Source: Haloactinomyces albus | GTDB taxonomy: Bacteria > Actinomycetota > Actinomycetes > Mycobacteriales > Pseudonocardiaceae | Direction of reading: 5' to 3' | Assembly: GCF_031458135.1 (NCBI RefSeq) | Contig: NZ_JAVDXW010000001.1 | Span: 1-64,000 of the forward strand | DNA length: 64,000 nucleotides | Shown here: positions 43,007 to 50,274 of the stretch, piece after piece | How positions within the stretch are numbered: position 1 is the first letter of the stretch | Layout: every line of letters starts with the position of its first letter | Position numbers and translations under genes: made by a program | Notes under the pieces: generated by a model | What the model saw: only the letters and a program-made list of their open reading frames with translations | The model's database searches: none | Told to the model about the DNA's origin: nothing

Positions 43007-44323
43007 GTGCGCCTGGAACGCCCGACGCGCCAGGCGTGGCTGGTGTGGGGCTGCGCTGCCGTCGTCTACCTCGCCGCCGTATTCCACCGCGGTAGCCTCG
43101 GCGTCGCAGGCCCCCTGGCACTCGACCGCTTCGCCGTCGGCCCCGCCGCCCTGAGTACCTTCACCGTCCTGCAGGTCAGCATCTACGCCGCGATGCAGAT
43201 CCCCACCGGCCTGCTCGTCGACCGCTTCGGCTCCCGCCGTGTGCTCACCGCCGCAGCCCTGCTCCTCGGCTGCGGACAAGTCCTGTTCGCCGTGGCCGAA
43301 AGCTACCCGCTGGGACTGGCCGCCCGCGCCGTCCTCGGCATCGGCGACGCCCTGACCTGGGTCAGTGTGCTACGGCTGGTGACCGCCTACTTCCCGCCGG
43401 GGATCTACCCGCTGGTGGTGACCTTCTCCTCGGCTCTCGGCGCACTCGGCGGGGTCGCCGCGACCTTCCCCCTGACCTTCCTCCTCGACCAACTCGGATG
43501 GACCGGCACGTTCCTGCTGGTCGGAGCGGTCACCGTCGGATACGCGGCGGTGGCGGCGACCGTGGTGCGCGACAGCCCGGACCGACACCACGAACAGCCC
43601 CGGCCACGCATGCAATCCCTGTCCGCACTGGTGCGCGGCGTCCGCACGGCCTGGTCGACCCCCGCGACCCGACTGGCCTTCTGGGTGCACTTTTCCACCA
43701 TGTTCGTGATGAACGCCCTGTCCCTACTGTGGGGCTATCCCTACCTGATCAACGCCTTGAACATGCCCCCACACCTGGCAGGCATGGTCCTGAGCGTTTT
43801 GATCATCGGCCAGATCATCGGCGGCCCCATCATGGGAACCATCATCGGACGCAAACCACCGCACCGGATGCCGATCGTGCTGACCTACCTGATGATCGCG
43901 GTGGTCAGCCTGACACTGCTGATCACCTGGCCGGCAGGACACCCACCACTACCCGTGGTCATCGTGGTGTTCGGCGTCTTCGCCTTCGGAGGTCCCGTCT
44001 CGGCCACCGCCTTCGCACTGGTCCGCGACTACAACCCCAGCCCCAGCGTCGGCACCGCCACCGGCATCGCCAACACCGCCGGACATACCGCAACCGCCCT
44101 GGCCGTACTGGGCATGGGCATCATCCTGCAAATCGTCGCGTCCCTCGACGACACCACCGCCTACCGCATCGCCCTGCTGGCCCCGCTGGCGATGCTGCTC
44201 TTCGGCTTCGCCCGCACCACAACCTGGTGGCGACGCACCCGCTCGGCGGTCCTGGCCGCCCAGGAACGCGGCGACGAGGTTCCCGTCCCGGTGCTCCGCC
44301 GCCGCTGGGACCTGCACCGGTAA
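43007..44323 (+). CDS. MFS transporter
   Basis: A 438-residue, 12-helix transporter. TM1-2 hold FHRGSLGVAGPLALDRFAVG, the motif A loop is GLLVDRFGSRRVLTAAALLL, and the second half has LLWGYPYLINALNMPPHLAG and GPVSATAFALVRDYNPSPSV. It is a paralogue of the island transporter at 12,382, sharing the FHR(A/G)SLGVA signature. GTG start after GGGGGAC. Located behind the mannosidase on the same strand, it could import the product or substrate, but its ligand is not deducible. Confidence 0.88.
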   Translation: MRLERPTRQAWLVWGCAAVVYLAAVFHRGSLGVAGPLALDRFAVGPAALSTFTVLQVSIYAAMQIPTGLLVDRFGSRRVLTAAALLLGCGQVLFAVAESYPLGLAARAVLGIGDALTWVSVLRLVTAYFPPGIYPLVVTFSSALGALGGVAATFPLTFLLDQLGWTGTFLLVGAVTVGYAAVAATVVRDSPDRHHEQPRPRMQSLSALVRGVRTAWSTPATRLAFWVHFSTMFVMNALSLLWGYPYLINALNMPPHLAGMVLSVLIIGQIIGGPIMGTIIGRKPPHRMPIVLTYLMIAVVSLTLLITWPAGHPPLPVVIVVFGVFAFGGPVSATAFALVRDYNPSPSVGTATGIANTAGHTATALAVLGMGIILQIVASLDDTTAYRIALLAPLAMLLFGFARTTTWWRRTRSAVLAAQERGDEVPVPVLRRRWDLHR

Positions 44324-44393
44324 ACAGCAGCCACCAGCCACACGCGAAAGCAGCGGCTATGCTGCCGGTAGGGCAGCGGTGGCAAGCTGCCGA

Positions 44394-44660
44394 TCACCCA
44401 GGCTCACCATCCCTGACGGCAGCACGGGTGTCGTTGAGCCAGCCGGTCAACCCGAACGCCGACAGCTGCGTCTCAGCACAGACCCGGTCGGCGGCCTGCT
44501 CGACCGTATAACCCATTGCGGCCAAGTGATCGGTGTCACGCAACACCAGCGCGACCGCCACCTGCTCCGCCGTCGACCACGACGGCAGGGGATGACCCTG
44601 ATTGTGGGCACGCGCCCATCGACAGCGCTCGACGACGGCGGTGGTGAACTCCTCGGACAT
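44394..44660 (-). CDS. Small hypothetical protein (88 aa)
   Basis: Unrecognised helical protein: MSEEFTTAVVERCRWARAHN then STAEQVAVALVLRDTDHLAA and MGYTVEQAADRVCAETQLSA. No membrane segment. A GGGAGAGGGAG ribosome binding site supports the ATG. It is convergent with the MFS gene and divergent from the methyltransferase. It may be a regulatory or toxin-antitoxin-like small protein; nothing proves this. Confidence 0.6.
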   Translation of the reverse strand: MSEEFTTAVVERCRWARAHNQGHPLPSWSTAEQVAVALVLRDTDHLAAMGYTVEQAADRVCAETQLSAFGLTGWLNDTRAAVRDGEPG

Positions 44661-44933
44661 GGCCAAACTCCCTCTCCCGGCTCCGTGCACACGTGGCGAA
44701 CCACGCCGGCTCAGGAAGAGTTGGTGACGAAACCATCTTCCCGAGCCTGAAAGGGACTTTATCTCCATGTGGGGGAGCAGGGCGGCGCCCAAGGCTCCGG
44801 ATGACTCGAGGACCGGGGTTTTCCCGGATGTGCTCGACCCCGGTGGCCATACATGCTCGGATGGCAAGCAGTGCCCGGTTCGGCCAGTGGTGGCCACGGC
44901 GATCCCGCCGCAGGACCAGAAGGGATGGAAACC

Positions 44934-45560
44934 ATGCACACGTCCACCAACACCGAGGTACGTCGATTCTTCGACAGGATCGCCGACCGCTACGACCGCC
45001 AGATCGGAGTGTGTGAGCGCCTTCTGTTCCCCGGTAGCCGGCAGTGGGCCGTCAAGCACGCCCGTGGTCGGGTCATCGAGATCGCGGTCGGCACCGGGCT
45101 GAACCTGCCGCTGTATCCGGCAGAGGCCACCGTGGTCGGGATCGAGCTGTCCGAACGGATGCTGCAGCTCGCACATGAGCGCGTGGCCACCGAGGCGCTC
45201 GCCGATCGGGTCGAGCTGCGCCAGGGGGATGTTCAAGCCTTACCCTTTCCCGATGCCAGTGCCGACACGGTGGTGTCCACCTTCACGATCTGCACCATCC
45301 CGGACCCGGCCGCCGCAGTGCGCGAGGCCTACCGTGTGCTGCGACCCGGCGGGCGTTGTGTGCTGGTCGAGCACGGGCCGTCGGACAAAGCGATCGTGCG
45401 TGCGGGGATGCGACTGGCCGAATACGGGACCGCCCGATTCGCCGCCGACCACCTCACTCGCGATCCGGTACCCCTGCTTGAGCAGGCAGGATTTCGGATC
45501 GATGCCGTATCTCGGGCCAAGGCCGGCATCGCCTTTCACGTGCTCGCCGACCGCCCATAA
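44934..45560 (+). CDS. Class I SAM-dependent methyltransferase
   Basis: A 208-residue methyltransferase. Motif I is VIEIAVGTGLNLPLYP, motif II around VVGIELSERMLQLAHERVAT, and the post-I Asp-rich region RVELRQGDVQALPFPDASAD; then YRVLRPGGRCVLVEH. These resemble Ubi/Pmt-type phospholipid or menaquinone methyltransferases. Start: ATG 44934 (MHTSTNTEV) fits AGAAGGG spacing better than an ATG nine bases earlier. It is followed 66 bases later by a PrmC-like methyltransferase on the same strand, so co-transcription is possible. Substrate unknown. Confidence 0.88.
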   Translation: MHTSTNTEVRRFFDRIADRYDRQIGVCERLLFPGSRQWAVKHARGRVIEIAVGTGLNLPLYPAEATVVGIELSERMLQLAHERVATEALADRVELRQGDVQALPFPDASADTVVSTFTICTIPDPAAAVREAYRVLRPGGRCVLVEHGPSDKAIVRAGMRLAEYGTARFAADHLTRDPVPLLEQAGFRIDAVSRAKAGIAFHVLADRP

Positions 45561-45626
45561 TGGCCTGCCGCAACAGCGCAGCCGTGGCCAGGCCGGCCGA
45601 TCTCGGCATTTACGAAAGGCGCTCTC

Positions 45627-46451
45627 ATGTCCTCCTCTCCGTCACTGTGCACGCGATCGGCCATCGTCACCAGACTCCGAGCCGCCGGTTGTGTCTTCGC
45701 CGAAGACGAGGCGCGGTTGCTCCTCTCCACGGCACGGACTCCGGTCGACCTTTCCTCCATGGTGGACCGGCGAGCCGCCGGCCTGCCGCTGGAAGTCGTT
45801 CTGGGCTGGGCGGAGTTCTGCGGCCTGCGAATCACTGTGGAGTCCGGAGTCTTCGTACCTCGCCGGCGCAGCGAGTTCCTCGTTCACCAGACCGTCGCCC
45901 TGACCCGGCCGAGAGCTGTTGTCGTCGAACTGTGCTGCGGCTCGGGCGCGCTCGGCGCTGCCGTGGCTGCCGCGCTGGGCCAGGTCGAGCTGTACGCCGT
46001 CGATACCGACCCCACCGCGGTGCGGTGCGCTCGCGGCAACATCGCCGCTGCCGGTGGTCAGGCCTACGTTGGCGATCTTTACGATCCGCTGCCCGCGACG
46101 CTGCGGGGCCGAGTCGACGTTCTGGTCGTCAACGCACCCTATGTCCCCACCGAGGAGATCGAGCTACTTCCCCCGGAAGCCCGCGAACATGAGCCGCAGG
46201 TGGCCCTCGACGGTGGAGCGGACGGTCTGGATGTCCAGCGGCGAGTGGCCACCGCGGCACCACTCTGGCTGGCACCGGGTGGTCACCTGCTGATCGAAAC
46301 CAGCAAGCACCAGGCGCCCCAGACCATCGAAACAGTCGCAGGCAACGGGCTGATCCCGCAGGTGAGTAGTTCCGATGATCTGGATGCCACCGTCGTCATC
46401 GCAACCAAGCCGGCCCCGCAGGGTGAACCACCCGTCATGACCTCCGAGTAA
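45627..46451 (+). CDS. Putative protein-(glutamine-N5) methyltransferase, PrmC-like
   Basis: A 274-residue enzyme. Motif I is VVELCCGSGALGAAVAAALG at about 101-120. The catalytic NPPY-type motif reads VVNAPYVPTEEIELLPPEAR (NAPY variant), then EHEPQVALDGGADGLDVQRR and the closing SAM-domain strand LAPGGHLLIETSKHQAP. It belongs to the TIGR03704-like group found beside, not instead of, true PrmC in actinobacteria. NAPY for NPPY suggests a shifted substrate. It is the last gene before the 1.1 kb non-coding terminus region. Confidence 0.88.
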   Translation: MSSSPSLCTRSAIVTRLRAAGCVFAEDEARLLLSTARTPVDLSSMVDRRAAGLPLEVVLGWAEFCGLRITVESGVFVPRRRSEFLVHQTVALTRPRAVVVELCCGSGALGAAVAAALGQVELYAVDTDPTAVRCARGNIAAAGGQAYVGDLYDPLPATLRGRVDVLVVNAPYVPTEEIELLPPEAREHEPQVALDGGADGLDVQRRVATAAPLWLAPGGHLLIETSKHQAPQTIETVAGNGLIPQVSSSDDLDATVVIATKPAPQGEPPVMTSE

Positions 46452-46915
46452 GCTCCACCACTGGGGGTTGCCGTAGTACTCGCCGACAATCGGGCGGAGA
46501 TGAAGTACCTGGCTGGTCATCGGGGTCTGCGGAAGAACCGTGAGAAGCCGCCGATACCGATCCACGGCATCCAGGCGAGCGACAGTGGCCGCGTCCATAC
46601 CGCGCAGAGACTCCAGCTTTGCGCCCTCGGCCTGCACTGTCGCAGCGGGCTTGTGCCGGACACCCGTTCCCGTGTGAGCGCGGGGAGTAGGACGGCATGG
46701 GGGAGGCGGGGGCGTACGAGCGACGTCCTCGCGGAGGCCGAAAATCCCGGTGCAGAAGAATAATCGTGCTCCGGGGTAGGCGAGGAGTTCTCCCCGGAGG
46801 TGGGGTGTGGCGCCCGGCATCGTTGGCTCACCAGTCACGTGCACGGCTGCCTGGGCCAGACGTGCACGGTGAGAGACCGAAGCATGCACGGCGTCCCGGG
46901 CATGTTCGCCACCAT

Positions 46916-46959
46916 TTCTCCAAGTGGTGGATAACGTTTATTATCCACTACTTGGAGAA
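46916..46959. repeat. Long AT-richer hairpin
   Basis: 19-nt arms (46916-46934 and 46941-46959) with a single mismatch that becomes a G-U pair in RNA, and a 6-nt loop. The left arm reads TTCTCCAAGTGGTGGATAA. No T-run follows; it is a possible terminator or structured DNA element. Confidence 0.75.
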
Positions 46960-47200
46960 GTAGCGGGGTGTGGATGGGTAAGGCGGGGGACGGTACTCGG
47001 CGGTATCGCTCGCCGTAGCGGTGTGTACGGAGTCCGTGCTGTTCGGAGTGCACCGTGCCAGCCTGGCTGCTGCCTTGCCACGAAGGTGTCGAGCCCGGCC
47101 GACTTCGACTCGGCCTCAGGCGAAGCGGGGTTGTCGGCGATCTTGGATGTTCGAGGGCGGCCATGTACTGCCTTGTCACCGATGGAAAGACTCATCCGCG

Positions 47201-47225
47201 CCTATTCGTCACCGTGACGAATAGG
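47201..47225. repeat. 12-bp inverted repeat
   Basis: CCTATTCGTCAC-C-GTGACGAATAGG, perfect arms. Its core CGTCACSGTGACG recurs at 55143 and 58424. Confidence 0.7.
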
Positions 47226-47377
47226 GAGAAAAAGAGTGGGAGCTCCCGGAAGAGCAGCCGGTCCACCCGAGGTAAAGCCCGCCTGGCCACAGCACGTTGC
47301 CGAGGCCGGCAGGGACACACGAAGGTCGGATCTCCAGGCGCCGACAGTCGAGCCACCGTGTCCGCGTTCACCGATCC

Positions 47378-47412
47378 GGCGCCGCATCCTCGGACTCCGA
47401 GGATGCGGCGCC
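47378..47412. terminator. Very stable 17-bp hairpin
   Basis: Perfect 17-bp arms (47378-47394 GGCGCCGCATCCTCGGA and 47396-47412) separated by one base. It ends 79 bases before the dif-like site. A terminator or structured boundary. Confidence 0.75.
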
Positions 47413-47491
47413 TGCCTACGTCGAGCGTCTACGGGTGTCGCACAGGACCCGGCACGAGCACCTCTCTCGCCTCTGTTCTCCGGCTTCCTTG

Positions 47492-47519
47492 GATGCCGAT
47501 AAGATACATTATGTTAAGT
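47492..47519 (+). other. dif: Candidate dif site (XerC/XerD chromosome-dimer resolution)
   Basis: 28 bases in the 11-6-11 layout: GATGCCGATAA - GATACA - TTATGTTAAGT. The right (XerD) half differs from the E. coli half-site TTATGTTAAAT by one base and from the actinobacterial TTATGTCAAGT by one. The left half shares CCGATAA with the actinobacterial consensus I recall. It lies in a non-coding stretch with hairpins and next to a change in strand composition. The alternative is chance, which is unlikely for an AT-rich 11-mer like this at such GC content. Confidence 0.75.
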
Positions 47520-47562
47520 AATGGTGTGGAGGGCCTCTCCTGCCGTCTGTCAGGCTCGGCTC

Positions 47563-47901
47563 ATGGCGAAGATCGAGTGGGACGATTTCGACAAGGTCGA
47601 GCTGCGGGTCGGCACGGTGGTCGACGCGGCCCCGAACGTGCAGGCACGCAAGCCCGCCTACGTGCTGACGGTGGACCTCGGCGAGTTCGGCGGGATGAAG
47701 ACCTCCAGCGCGCAGATCACCGAGCATTACCCCGCCGAGTCCCTGATCGGACGCCAGGTCCTGTGCGTGTGCAATTTCGAGCCCCGGCGCATCGCAGGTG
47801 TCAAGTCCGAGGTCCTCGTAACCGGTGTTCATGACCAGGACGGAAAGGTCGTCCTGGCCGGTTTTGATCATCCTGTTCCGAACGGGACTCGGCTCTTGTG
47901 A
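47563..47901 (+). CDS. csaA: CsaA-type tRNA-binding-domain protein
   Basis: A 112-residue OB-fold protein starting MAKIEWDDFDKVELRVGTVV, with RKPAYVLTVDLGEFGGMKTS, YPAESLIGRQVLCVCNFEPR then the IAGVKSEVLVTGV strand, in full agreement with CsaA-like proteins that bind tRNA or act as chaperones. It begins 44 bases after the dif site. Start ATG 47563 has only GGCTCGGCTC upstream, a weak site. Isolated from other translation genes. Confidence 0.9.
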   Translation: MAKIEWDDFDKVELRVGTVVDAAPNVQARKPAYVLTVDLGEFGGMKTSSAQITEHYPAESLIGRQVLCVCNFEPRRIAGVKSEVLVTGVHDQDGKVVLAGFDHPVPNGTRLL

Positions 47902-48135
47902 TCGAGGCATCCGATGTGGACACCTCGCGGCCGGTAAACGACTGGACGGCTCACCGACACATCTCGAGTGGAGACCGCTCCCCTGGCTGCGGCGTGTTGC
48001 CGTCGAGCATGCCGCACTGGCGGCCACTAGGCTGCCTGCACAGTCGCCGCGCTCCCGGACACATCATGTGAACGACGCTGCTGTTGGGCAGTGTCGACAG
48101 TGCCGCCGGGGTCCACGAGGAAAGGAGCATGTCGC

Positions 48136-48816
48136 GTGCCTCAGTCCGTTCGCGCAGTGGTGTTCGACGTCAACGAAACCTTGAGTGACATGTCCCCGCT
48201 GCGGTCCCGTCTCGAGGAGGTCGGTGTCTCCGGGCACCTGTTCGCCACGTGGTTCGCGGGAGTGCTGCGGGACGGGCTCGGCTTGACCGCCGCGGGTGCC
48301 TACGCGGACTTTCAGGAATTGGCCCGGGCCGATCTGGTCGCCCTGCTTGCCGCCACCGACGGTGTGAACAGAGATGTCGAGAGCGCAGCAGAGCATGTCC
48401 TGGACGGGCTCAGCCGGTTGGCGGTGCATCCGGATGTTGCCGAGGGAGTGCACGACCTGCGCGAGGCAGGTTTGCGGCTGGCGACCATGACCAACGGTTC
48501 GGCGTCGATGACCCGGGGATTGCTGTCTCGGGCCGGGTTGCTTGATTCTTTCGAAGCATTGCTCGATGTCAGCGGTCCGCGGGTGTGGAAACCGGCCCCG
48601 GCGGCCTATCGGTATGTGCTCGATCAGCTCGAGGTCGCACCGAGTGAGGCGCTGTTGGTGGCCGTGCACCCGTGGGACATCGACGGTGCTCGTCGTCTGG
48701 GTATGCAGGCGGCCTGGCTGCACCGTGGCCGGCAGGTGTATCCGTCGGCGAGGACACCGCCGACCCACACCAGCGAGGATCTGCGGTCGCTGGCCGAACT
48801 TCTGCGCAACCCGTAG
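48136..48816 (+). CDS. HAD-superfamily haloacid dehalogenase-like hydrolase (type II)
   Basis: A 226-residue hydrolase. The nucleophile motif is AVVFDVNETLSDMSPLRSRL, motif II LATMTNGSASMTRGLL, and motif III GPRVWKPAPAAYRYVLDQLE. The acidic residues DIDGAR follow. FDVNETL is typical of L-2-haloacid dehalogenases, so dehalogenation is possible but phosphatase relatives look similar. GTG start after AAAGGAG. A haloalkane dehalogenase lies 3 kb downstream, which may not be chance. Next gene on the same strand is only a sigma-factor scrap. Confidence 0.9.
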   Translation: MPQSVRAVVFDVNETLSDMSPLRSRLEEVGVSGHLFATWFAGVLRDGLGLTAAGAYADFQELARADLVALLAATDGVNRDVESAAEHVLDGLSRLAVHPDVAEGVHDLREAGLRLATMTNGSASMTRGLLSRAGLLDSFEALLDVSGPRVWKPAPAAYRYVLDQLEVAPSEALLVAVHPWDIDGARRLGMQAAWLHRGRQVYPSARTPPTHTSEDLRSLAELLRNP

Positions 48817-48824
48817 GCCCCGGA

Positions 48825-48938
48825 GGCCACCTGGTGCCGCTTGCTGAGCAGGATCGATCGCGCTGGGATACCGGGTTGATCGCCGAGGAGGTGACGATCC
48901 TGCAGGCCGCGTTGGCCCGCGACCGGTTGGGCGAATAG
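48825..48938 (+). pseudogene. ECF sigma-factor (DUF6596-type) fragment
   Basis: About 35 residues: VPLAEQDRSRWDTGLIAEEV then TILQAALARDRLGE and a stop. The (L)xQDRSRWDxxLIAEG signature is the conserved C-terminal region of DUF6596/YlaC-type sigma-70 factors. Everything before and after is missing. A dead fragment between HAD and thioesterase genes. Confidence 0.75.
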
Positions 48939-48944
48939 ATGTTT

Positions 48945-49361
48945 CTACTCCTGCTCGGTGAGAACCATTTGGGTCTGGGTGGTTTGGGCGATACGGCGTT
49001 GCTGGTCGTCGAACAGGTCGGTTTGGACGGCGATCGTGGTGCGGCCTGCGTGTAGCGGCCGGCACACGCCGTGCAGGCTGCCCGTTTGGATGCCGCGGAA
49101 GAAGTTGCTGCTGGATTCGATGGTGGAGGTGGTGGCGCCGTCGGCCAGGTGGAGGTAGGCGCAGATCGCGCCGAGGCTGTCGGCCAGGGACATGATGACG
49201 CCGCCGTGGAGGAAGCCACCGAGGGTGCATCGGTGTGCTGCCCAGTCGACGTGGCCGCGTACCTCGTGGGATTCGGCGGAGTCGAGCTGTATTCCGAGGG
49301 ATTCGGCGAAGGGCATGGTGGCGATCAGCAGGTGGGTTTGGTCGGAGGGTGTGTCGGTCAT
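48945..49361 (-). CDS. PaaI-type hotdog thioesterase
   Basis: A 138-residue hotdog-fold acyl-CoA thioesterase. HRCTLGGFLHGGVIMSLADS carries the HGG-x-x-x-x-x-LAD motif of the family, followed by NFFRGIQTGSLHGVCRPLHA and a GRTTIAVQTDLFDDQQRRIA strand. ATG 49361 overlaps the stop of the BKACE gene by four bases, so the two enzymes are co-translated. It would hydrolyse an aromatic or beta-keto acyl-CoA. Confidence 0.88.
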   Translation of the reverse strand: MTDTPSDQTHLLIATMPFAESLGIQLDSAESHEVRGHVDWAAHRCTLGGFLHGGVIMSLADSLGAICAYLHLADGATTSTIESSSNFFRGIQTGSLHGVCRPLHAGRTTIAVQTDLFDDQQRRIAQTTQTQMVLTEQE

Positions 49362-50092
49362 CGGAGCTCCTCTCCTCGAAGGTGGGGGTTGCGGTTGCGG
49401 GCTGCGGTGACGAGTGCGGCGTTGTCCTCGGCGATCTCGCCTCCGGGCAGTTGCAGGGTGTCTTCCAGGCCGATGCGCGTGTCGAGTCGGCGGCGCAGGG
49501 CCAGGTCGAGCACCGGCCAGGCACCTGCGGCGTGCCCGTGCAGCAGGATGGGTGCGGTGGCGGGTTCCAGGCGGTGCAGGAATGCTTCGGCGGTGCCGGT
49601 CGAGCCGCGTGCGGTGAGGTCGGTGACTTCGGCCAGCACGCGCCGGACATGGTGGCGGAGTGGTGAGCGGAGGAAGTCCTTTTCGGATCCGGTGCCCGAC
49701 TGTAGGGTTGCTTCGATGCCGATGCCGTGTTGCAGGAGTTCCTCGGCGATGTCGTCGGCGCCGGTGTCGTGCCAGTTGACCGAGGCGTGGTCGGGCAGCA
49801 GGGGCCAGGTGCGGATGGCGGTGATGCGTGCCTGGGGGTCGGGGGTGCTCCAGGTTTCGGTGGTCACGCCGATGGGGGTGTCTGGGGCGGCTGCGCGTAC
49901 GGCGCGCAGGGTGGCGGCCACGATGGGGGCGTCGAGGCTGTCGGTGCCGTCGGGGGCTTTGGGGTGTAGGTGGATGTCGTGGGCTCCGGCGGCGATGCTG
50001 GTGGCGGCTGCGTGCGCGAGGTCTTCGGGGCGCACCGGCAGGTGGTGGTGTTCGCGGGGAGAGCGGGCACCGTTGAGGCAGACCTGCAGCAT
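49358..50092 (-). CDS. BKACE (DUF849) beta-keto acid cleavage enzyme
   Basis: A 244-residue TIM-barrel member of the beta-keto acid cleavage family (3-keto-5-aminohexanoate cleavage type). The MLQVCLNGARSPREHHHLPV start with CLNGARSP, the IHLHPKAPDG metal-site HxH, and LLHGHAAGAWPVLDLALRRR then EDTLQLPGGEIAEDNAAL are family marks. These zinc enzymes combine a keto acid with acetyl-CoA to yield acetoacetate and an acyl-CoA. The downstream thioesterase, co-translated, would release that acyl-CoA. Start ATG 50092 has no clear ribosome binding site. Divergent from an alanine symporter. Confidence 0.88.
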   Translation of the reverse strand: MLQVCLNGARSPREHHHLPVRPEDLAHAAATSIAAGAHDIHLHPKAPDGTDSLDAPIVAATLRAVRAAAPDTPIGVTTETWSTPDPQARITAIRTWPLLPDHASVNWHDTGADDIAEELLQHGIGIEATLQSGTGSEKDFLRSPLRHHVRRVLAEVTDLTARGSTGTAEAFLHRLEPATAPILLHGHAAGAWPVLDLALRRRLDTRIGLEDTLQLPGGEIAEDNAALVTAARNRNPHLRGEELR

Positions 50093-50274
50093 GGGTTGAT
50101 TCTGCTGGATGGGGTCGGCATCGGGCAGGCCGTGAAACCAACTCGTGTTTGCCGTTTGTGCCTGTTGACATCTCACCCTGTGGGACACAACATCATCCGT
50201 CATGGATCTGTTGCAGGGCCGGGCGGTGGTCGGTGCGCGCCGGGTGAGGGCCAGCAGAAAGGACTGAAGTTCCC

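Larger units (their letters stand above)
46452..47562. other. 1.1 kb non-coding stretch carrying hairpins and the dif-like site
   Basis: No supported gene. Three perfect or near-perfect inverted repeats (46916-46959, 47201-47225, 47378-47412) are followed by the dif candidate at 47492. Reverse-strand frames read through it but are not convincing. Confidence 0.65.

Noticed and set aside
46164-46889. 241-codon minus-strand frame with a protein-like stretch (VLPQTPMTSQVLHLRPIVGE)
   Set aside because: It overlaps the PrmC-like gene for 290 bases and matches no family I know; possibly a decayed fragment, but not supportable.
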